Source: Brevundimonas sp. NIBR10 (GTDB lineage: Bacteria > Pseudomonadota > Alphaproteobacteria > Caulobacterales > Caulobacteraceae). From it: 64,000 nt of DNA. Positions 58,616 to 64,000 of this stretch are shown here, piece by piece (the first letter of the stretch is position 1; every line of letters begins with the position of its first letter). The DNA lies in assembly GCF_027912515.1 (NCBI RefSeq), contig NZ_CP115464.1:868001-932000 (forward strand), read 5' to 3'. Made by a program: the position numbers and the translations under genes. The notes beneath the pieces are model-generated. The model was not told the origin of the DNA. It was given only the letters and a program-made list of their open reading frames with translations, and made no database searches.

Positions 58616-60154
58616 TTATTTCTTGATGGGAAGTCCGGGCAGGCCCGGAAGCCCTCCCGGCAGTTGTCCGCCGCCCAGACCGGCGAGCCGGTCCTGAATG
58701 GCTTTCATCTCGTCGGCCGAGGTGTCGGGCAGCTTGCCGCCCCCCATGGCCTGAAGGCGTTTCATGTCGGCGCCCGAGCCCATGCCGGGGACACCGGTGG
58801 GGCCGCCGAGGCCGCCCAGCATGGCGGCCATCTGCTGCATCTTGCGCGGGCCGCCCCTGGACATGGACTTGACCATGTCGGCCATCTGGCGGTGCTGTTT
58901 CAGCAGGCGGTTGATGTCCTGGACCTCGACCCCGGCACCCGCCGCGACGCGCTTCTTGCGGCTGGCGTTCAACAGGTCCGGCTTCTTGCGCTCGGCCTTG
59001 GTCATGGAGCTGATGATGGCTTCCTGGCGCGCGATCGATTTGTCGTCGACGCCGCTCTCGGCCATCTGGTTCTTCATCTTGGCGACGCCGGGCAGCATTC
59101 CCATGATGCCCTGAAGCCCGCCCATCTTCTTCATCTGCTGGAACTGGGCGGCCAGGTCGTTCAGGTCGAACTGGCCCTTGGCCAGCTTGCGGGCCATGGC
59201 CTCGGCCTTGGACTGATCCAGTTCCTGGGACGCCTTCTCGACCAGGGCGACGATGTCCCCCTGGCCCAGGATGCGGCCGGCGACGCGGCGGGCGTCGAAC
59301 ACGTCGAGGGCATCGACCTTCTCGCCCGAGCCCATGTATTTGATCGGCAGGCCGGTGACCGCCCGCATCGACAGCATGGCACCGCCACGCCCGTCGCCGT
59401 CGGCGCGGGTCAGGACCAGGCCGGTCAGCGGTAGCCGCTCGTGGAAGGCCTTGGCGGTGCGCACCGCGTCCTGGCCGGTCAGGCTGTCGGCGACCAGCAG
59501 CGTCTCGACCGGATTGGCGACGGCGGCCACCTCGGCCACCTCGGCCATCAGGGCCTCGTCCAGAGTGATCCGCCCGGCGGTGTCGAGGATCAGGACGTCG
59601 AAGCCCTGGAGTTTCGCGGACGTCAGGGCGCGCCGGGCGATCTGGACCGCGCTCTCGCCCGCGACGATCGGCAGGACGGCGACCTCGATCTGCTTGCCCA
59701 GCTGGGCAAGCTGCTCCATCGCGGCCGGACGGCGCGTATCGAGGGATGCAAGCATGACCTTCTTGCGATCGAACTTCGTCAGACGCAGCGCCAGCTTGGC
59801 CGAGGTCGTGGTCTTGCCCGAGCCCTGCAGGCCGGCCATCAGGATGACGGCGGGCGGCGCGGCGTTCAGGTTGATCGGGGTCGGCTCCTCGCCGCCCAGC
59901 ATCTCGATCAGGCCGTCATAGACGATCTTGACCACCTGATCGGCCGGCTTGACCGAGCGGATGACGTCTTCGCCGGTGGCGCGTTCGGTGGCGAAGGCGA
60001 TGAAGTCCTTGACGACCGGCAGGGCGACGTCGGCCTCCAGCAGGGCCACGCGAACCTCGCGCATCGCCTCGGAGACGTCCTTCTCGGACAGGGCTCCACG
60101 ACCGGTGATCCGGTCGAAAACGCCTGTCAACCTTTCGTTCAGAGCCTCGAACAT
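58616..60154 (-). CDS. ffh: Signal recognition particle protein Ffh
   Basis: A 512-residue SRP54-type GTPase targeting membrane proteins to SecYEG. The N domain starts MFEALNERLTGVFDRITGRG. GTPase motifs are LMAGLQGSGKTTTSAKLAL (G1), SLDTRRPAAMEQL (G2), LILDTAGRITLDEALM (G3) and LVLTRADGDGRGGAML (G4). The methionine-rich M domain follows (MKKMGGLQGIMGMLPG), with a Gly/Pro-rich tail. The ATG at 60154 follows GAGGTGCTC; an extra 9 codons upstream lack support. Confidence 0.97.
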   Translation of the reverse strand: MFEALNERLTGVFDRITGRGALSEKDVSEAMREVRVALLEADVALPVVKDFIAFATERATGEDVIRSVKPADQVVKIVYDGLIEMLGGEEPTPINLNAAPPAVILMAGLQGSGKTTTSAKLALRLTKFDRKKVMLASLDTRRPAAMEQLAQLGKQIEVAVLPIVAGESAVQIARRALTSAKLQGFDVLILDTAGRITLDEALMAEVAEVAAVANPVETLLVADSLTGQDAVRTAKAFHERLPLTGLVLTRADGDGRGGAMLSMRAVTGLPIKYMGSGEKVDALDVFDARRVAGRILGQGDIVALVEKASQELDQSKAEAMARKLAKGQFDLNDLAAQFQQMKKMGGLQGIMGMLPGVAKMKNQMAESGVDDKSIARQEAIISSMTKAERKKPDLLNASRKKRVAAGAGVEVQDINRLLKQHRQMADMVKSMSRGGPRKMQQMAAMLGGLGGPTGVPGMGSGADMKRLQAMGGGKLPDTSADEMKAIQDRLAGLGGGQLPGGLPGLPGLPIKK

Positions 60155-60198
60155 GAGCACCTCAAGAGGCGGTCGAACCACACTCCATACGAAAACGG

Positions 60199-60226
60199 CC
60201 TCTGGCGACGCTCACGTCGGCAGAGG
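60199..60226 (-). promoter_or_regulatory. Hairpin in the ffh leader, terminator-like
   Basis: CCTCTGGCGACG and CGTCGGCAGAGG pair over 12 positions (one mismatch) around a four-base loop. Read on the minus strand it is followed by CCGTTTTCGT and lies 44 bases before the ffh ATG. It could be an attenuator or the terminator of a short upstream transcript. No gene lies between it and the antitoxin. Confidence 0.45.
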
Positions 60227-60367
60227 GTTCTCGCCTGCCTCGTCCATCGCGATGATGGGGACGTGCAGGTGGAGACGCAGGTTCAATTGCGCCGGAAGGC
60301 GCGGCTTATGGCGGAAAAGGGAGGTGGAGGCAAGGTAGGCGATCTGTAACCGTCTGCCTCACTGGAC

Positions 60368-60394
60368 GCGGATCCGCAAAATCCGTATGATCCG
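60368..60394. promoter_or_regulatory. ATCCG repeats before the toxin-antitoxin pair
   Basis: ATCCG recurs at 60372, 60381 and 60390 with a 9-base period, and the first copy is inside the palindrome GCGGATCCGC (60368-60377). The cluster ends 18 bases before the antitoxin ATG, which has AGAGGAGG ahead of it, and is a candidate site for antitoxin self-repression. Confidence 0.45.
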
Positions 60395-60411
60395 CATCAG
60401 AGGAGGCCCCC

Positions 60412-60678
60412 ATGATCGAAGTATCCGCCACCGACTTCGCCAAGAAGATGGGCCAGTATCGCCGGGCTGCGCATCGGGAGCCTGTCGCGGTCAGTGATCG
60501 GTCGGGGATCACCGAGGTTCTGATCTCCAAGGCCGATTTCGATCACTATCAGGAATTAAAGGCGCGCGAGACCAAGGCCTATTTCGTCTGGGATTTGCCG
60601 GACGATATCGTTGAGGCAATCGGCAAAGCGGAAATGGACCCGCGTCACGCTCACCTCGACGCCCTACTGGACGAATAG
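60412..60678 (+). CDS. Type II antitoxin, Phd/YefM-like
   Basis: An 88-residue antitoxin. IEVSATDFAKKMGQYRRAAH and AVSDRSGITEVLISKADFDH match the Phd/YefM DNA-binding N-terminal fold; the C-terminal half (KAYFVWDLPDDIVEAIGKAE) would wrap the toxin. A GGAGG-like site precedes the ATG. It lies three bases before the toxin gene. Confidence 0.8.
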   Translation: MIEVSATDFAKKMGQYRRAAHREPVAVSDRSGITEVLISKADFDHYQELKARETKAYFVWDLPDDIVEAIGKAEMDPRHAHLDALLDE

Positions 60679-60681
60679 AGC

Positions 60682-61107
60682 GTGGCCTTGCCGAGGCCGG
60701 AGCCCGGGCTCGTGATTGCCCTGAACTATCTGTGGCGTCGCGAGGCGGATACTGGTCGCGAAGAGGCCCGCTATCCGCGTCCATGTGTGATTGTCTTGGC
60801 GCTTGAAACGAGGGCTGTTGGTCCGAACACCGTCGTGACGGTTCCGGTCACCCATTCTGCTCCGCGTGACAGCACATCCGCGATCGAACTTCCGCCGTCG
60901 GTGAAGAAAAGCCTTGGACTGGATGATCTTCCATCATGGATCGTTACGGACGAAGCCAACATCTTCCAGTGGCCCGGTCACGATCTGGCACGAAGGCGCG
61001 ACGGTACCGTCGAATACGGATTTCTGCCGCCCGGCCTGTTCGCCCGTGTACGGTCGAGCGTTGAGGACACCATCAAGCAGGGTCGGTTGAAACGCGTATT
61101 GCGTTGA
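60682..61107 (+). CDS. PemK/MazF-like toxin
   Basis: A 141-residue protein of the plasmid-maintenance PemK-like group: PGLVIALNYLWRREADTGRE, YPRPCVIVLAL, TVVTVPVTHSAP, IVTDEANIFQWPGHDL and GFLPPGLFARVR. The fold predicted is the SH3-like barrel of MazF mRNA interferases, though the exact nuclease activity is not shown by the sequence. It starts with GTG at 60682, right after the antitoxin stop, and is followed by ppc. Confidence 0.72.
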   Translation: MALPRPEPGLVIALNYLWRREADTGREEARYPRPCVIVLALETRAVGPNTVVTVPVTHSAPRDSTSAIELPPSVKKSLGLDDLPSWIVTDEANIFQWPGHDLARRRDGTVEYGFLPPGLFARVRSSVEDTIKQGRLKRVLR

Positions 61108-61166
61108 CGAAACACGGTCAGCCGACGTCACATGATCCTCCGGCCTCCCCGCTGAAAGACGTTACC

Positions 61167-63872
61167 ATGCCTGCATCCGCTCCCGTCGCCGACGATCGCT
61201 TGCGCGAGGAGGTTCGCCTGCTGGGCGGGCTGCTGGGCGAGGTGATCCGGGATGAGGGCGGTCAGGATCTGTACGACCGGATCGAGGCGGTGCGTCAGGC
61301 CTCGGTGGCCTATCACCGCGATCCGCAGTCGCATGGGGCGTCAAAGCTGGAGGCCCTGCTCAAGGACCTGTCGCTGGATCAGGCGGTGGGGCTGGCGCAC
61401 GGGTTCGCGGTCTTCTCGCTGCTGGCCAATGTCGCCGAGGACCGGGCGGGCAAGCGCCGCGCCCAGACCCAGACCGCCGAGGGGGCCCGGCCCGACACGC
61501 TGGAGGGGGCGCTGGCCCGGCTGAAGGCGGCGGGTCAGACGCAGGAGGACGCCCGGGCCCTGTTGTCCGACGCCCTGATCTCGCCGGTCCTGACCGCCCA
61601 CCCGTCGGAGGTGCGGCGCAAGTCGGTGCTGGACCGGATCGCCTCGGTGTCCGACCTGCTCGACGCCTGCGACCGCGACGACCTGAGCTGTGCGCCCGAG
61701 GTCATGACGCGGGGCCTTCGCCGCCAGACGACCATCCTTTGGGCCACGCGTCTGGTGCGGATGAGCGGACTGGTGGTGCAGGACGAGATCGACACGGTGG
61801 TCTCCTTCCTCGAGCGCATCTTCCTGCGGGTGGCCCCGGCCCAGCTGGCCGAGTGGCGCACCGCGCTGGATGCGCCGGACCTCGCCCCCTTCATCCGCAT
61901 CGGAGCCTGGGTCGGGGGCGACCGGGACGGCAATCCCAATGTGGACGGACAGACCCTGTCGGCGGCCATGGCGACGGCCGCGCGCGCCGTGCTGCGGTTC
62001 TATCTGGATGAGGTCCATGCCCTGGGGGCCGAGCTCAGCCTGTCGGGGACCCTGGCCACGGTAACCCCGGCCCTGAAGGCCCTGTCCAAGGCGTCGGATG
62101 ACGACAGTCCGCACCGCACGGACGAACCCTATCGCCGCGCCCTGACCGAGATCTACGCCCGGCTGGCCGCGACCCACCTGCATCTGACCGGAATGGCGGC
62201 GCCGCGTCCGGCCCGGTTCGAGGCTCCCGTCTATGACGGCCCCGAGGCCTTCCGGGCCGAGCTGGCCATCCTGCAGGACAGTCTGGTCGCCAGCCACGGC
62301 CAGGTGTTCGCCGACGACAGCCTGTCGCGGCTGATCACGGCGGTGGACATCTTCGGCTTTCACATGGCGACCCTGGACCTGCGCCAGAACTCCGACGTCC
62401 ATGAGCGTGTCGTCGCCGACCTGTTCAAGGTCGCAGGAGTAGAGGCCGACTATGCATCGCTGGACGAAGAGGCGCGCATCGCCGTCCTGTCGGCCGAACT
62501 GGCCTCGGGCCGTCTGCTGTTCAGCCCCTATGCGACCTATGCCGAAGAGACGCTGAAGGAGCGCGCCATCCTTCAGGCCGCCGCCCGGGCCCTGGCCGCC
62601 TACGGCCCCCAGGCGATCCGCACCCATATCGTGTCCAAGACGGATGCGGCGTCCGACCTGCTGGAGGTCTATCTGCTGCTCAAGGAGGTCGGGATCTATC
62701 GGCCGTCCGACCCCGGCGCCTGTCCGATCCAGGCCGCGCCCTTGTTCGAGACGATCGATGACCTTCGCGCCGCAAAGCCGACGCTGGAACGGCTGCTGGC
62801 CGAACCCTCCGCACGCGCGGTGGCGGCCGCGCGCGGGGTTCAGGAAGTCATGATCGGCTATTCGGACTCCAACAAGGACGGCTCCTACCTGACCTCGACC
62901 TGGGAGCTGCACGAGGCGTCGCGCGCCCTGCTCGACGTCACCCATGCGGCGGGGCTGAAGCTCCAGTTGTTCCACGGACGGGGCGGGGCGGTCGGTCGCG
63001 GCGGCGGGTCCAGCTTCGCCGGGGTGATCTCGCAACCGACCGGGACCGTGGCGGGCCGCATCCGCATCACCGAACAGGGAGAGGTCATCGCTAACAAATA
63101 CGGCGAGCCCGACGTGGCGCGGCGCAACCTCGACGCCCTGACCGCCGGCGTCCTGATCGCCTCCCTGGCCCCACCGCCGGACGACGCCCTGACCGCGCGC
63201 CATGGCAAGACGGCTTCGGCCCTCAGCCAGGCCTCGATGAACGCCTATCGTGCCTTGGTGTACGAGCATCCCGGCTTCGTCGATTATTTCCGCGCCGCCA
63301 CCCCGATCGCCGAACTGGCCGAGCTGAAGATCGGCTCGCGCCCGGCCTCGCGCACGGCCTCCACCGCCATCGAGGACCTGCGCGCCATTCCGTGGGTGTT
63401 CAGCTGGTCGCAGAGCCGCGTGATGCTGCCGGGTTGGTTCGGCTTCGGCAGCGCCGTCGCCGGCGCGGACATGGGCGAGCTTCAGGCCATGGGCCGCGAA
63501 TGGCCATTCTTCCGCACTCTGCTCCAGAACATGGAGATGATCATGGCCAAGTCGGACATGACCATCGCGCGGCGCTATGCCCGGCTGGTGCCGGACGCGA
63601 ACCTGGCCGCCACCATCTACGGAGAGATCAGGGCCGAGTGGGACCGGACCCGCGACGCCATCCTGACCATTACCAGCCAGTCCGACCTGCTGGGCGGCCA
63701 GCCCGAGCTGGACCGGCTGATCCGGCTGCGGATGCCCTATGTCGAGCCGCTGAACCATGTCCAGATCGAGCTGATCCGCCGCCGCCGCGCCGGCGACGAC
63801 GACCCCCGCGTCCGCGAAGGCATCCTTCTGGCCGTCAACGGCATCGCGGCGGGCCTCAGGAACAGCGGCTGA
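61167..63872 (+). CDS. ppc: Phosphoenolpyruvate carboxylase
   Basis: A 901-residue anaplerotic enzyme forming oxaloacetate. Motifs are LTAHPSEVRRKSVLDRI (catalytic His; the usual HPTE reads HPSE), GAWVGGDRDGNPNV, MIGYSDSNKDGSYLTSTWEL, LFHGRGGAVGRGGGSS and IPWVFSWSQSRVMLPGWFG. The C-terminal GIAAGLRNSG keeps the conserved final glycine. The ATG at 61167 is preferred; a TTG at 61104 overlaps the toxin gene. A full-length functional enzyme is expected. Confidence 0.95.
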   Translation: MPASAPVADDRLREEVRLLGGLLGEVIRDEGGQDLYDRIEAVRQASVAYHRDPQSHGASKLEALLKDLSLDQAVGLAHGFAVFSLLANVAEDRAGKRRAQTQTAEGARPDTLEGALARLKAAGQTQEDARALLSDALISPVLTAHPSEVRRKSVLDRIASVSDLLDACDRDDLSCAPEVMTRGLRRQTTILWATRLVRMSGLVVQDEIDTVVSFLERIFLRVAPAQLAEWRTALDAPDLAPFIRIGAWVGGDRDGNPNVDGQTLSAAMATAARAVLRFYLDEVHALGAELSLSGTLATVTPALKALSKASDDDSPHRTDEPYRRALTEIYARLAATHLHLTGMAAPRPARFEAPVYDGPEAFRAELAILQDSLVASHGQVFADDSLSRLITAVDIFGFHMATLDLRQNSDVHERVVADLFKVAGVEADYASLDEEARIAVLSAELASGRLLFSPYATYAEETLKERAILQAAARALAAYGPQAIRTHIVSKTDAASDLLEVYLLLKEVGIYRPSDPGACPIQAAPLFETIDDLRAAKPTLERLLAEPSARAVAAARGVQEVMIGYSDSNKDGSYLTSTWELHEASRALLDVTHAAGLKLQLFHGRGGAVGRGGGSSFAGVISQPTGTVAGRIRITEQGEVIANKYGEPDVARRNLDALTAGVLIASLAPPPDDALTARHGKTASALSQASMNAYRALVYEHPGFVDYFRAATPIAELAELKIGSRPASRTASTAIEDLRAIPWVFSWSQSRVMLPGWFGFGSAVAGADMGELQAMGREWPFFRTLLQNMEMIMAKSDMTIARRYARLVPDANLAATIYGEIRAEWDRTRDAILTITSQSDLLGGQPELDRLIRLRMPYVEPLNHVQIELIRRRRAGDDDPRVREGILLAVNGIAAGLRNSG

Positions 63873-63881
63873 GCCCCGTCG

Positions 63882-64000
63882 TCAGGCGACCAGCATCCAG
63901 TCGCCGTGGGTGGGATGCAGCCAGGGTGCCACCGCGTCCGGGACGCCTGCGTCTTCAAACATCGGAGCAGACTCCGGCTCGATCGGGGCGGCCGCCGGCT
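63882..64000 (-). CDS. C-terminal end of an unidentified protein
   Basis: A minus-strand frame open to the right edge ends with PAAAPIEPESAPMFEDAGVP and then DAVAPWLHPTHGDWMLVA before a stop at 63882. It is convergent with ppc. The tail gives no family assignment. Confidence 0.5.
   Translation of the reverse strand, partial: PAAAPIEPESAPMFEDAGVPDAVAPWLHPTHGDWMLVA

Overview
The window is GC-rich, dense bacterial chromosome. It most likely comes from an alphaproteobacterium of the Caulobacterales, near Brevundimonas or Caulobacter. The evidence is an F1-only atpHAGDC operon, a zwf-pgl-edd-glk Entner-Doudoroff operon, many TonB-dependent receptors, and an ffh-rpsP-rimM block. The assignment rests on gene content and protein character; no search was run.

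Layout. About 1-27.9 kb is a variable, accessory-looking region. It opens with the N-terminal part of a CYP102 (BM3-like) cytochrome P450, cut by the window edge and divergent from a TetR regulator. Small regulator/oxidoreductase pairs follow: AraC/aldo-keto reductase, AraC/SDR and TetR/NmrA-like. Between them lie decayed DNA, including a SprT-like metallopeptidase relic and a frameshifted second SDR. Next comes a co-directional six-gene locus (8972-18402, minus strand): TonB receptor, lipoprotein esterase, acyl-CoA ligase, GH1 glucosidase, secreted esterase and trehalase. A divergent TetR gene adjoins it. I read this locus as a possible acylated-sugar (glycolipid) utilisation system. A siderophore module follows (19679-26153): TonB receptor, FecB/FecCD/FecE-type ABC transporter and an AraC regulator.

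From about 28 kb on, the window is mostly core chromosome: rppH, a glutaminyl cyclase, terC, atpHAGDC with a strong terminator, a CoA-transferase, an SDR, eda, a PP2C-kinase fusion, small lipoproteins, and zwf-pgl-edd-glk. The his operon follows, transcribed hisG-hisD-hisC'B-hisH-hisA-hisF-hisIE with overlapping stop and start codons at every junction. A TrpR-like YerC regulator sits just upstream of it. Then come argD-argF, a DUF1508 gene, ffh-rpsP-rimM, a Phd/PemK-type toxin-antitoxin pair and ppc. A partial gene runs off the right edge.

How it works together. Glucose released by the trehalase and GH1 enzymes would feed glk, zwf, pgl, edd and eda, all in this window. PEP carboxylase replenishes oxaloacetate. 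The his and arg genes are biosynthetic.

Most unusual items: a HisB protein carrying an N-terminal HisC-like domain whose PLP lysine is replaced by leucine, the putative glycolipid locus, and the candidate his regulator with a perfect inverted repeat in front of it.
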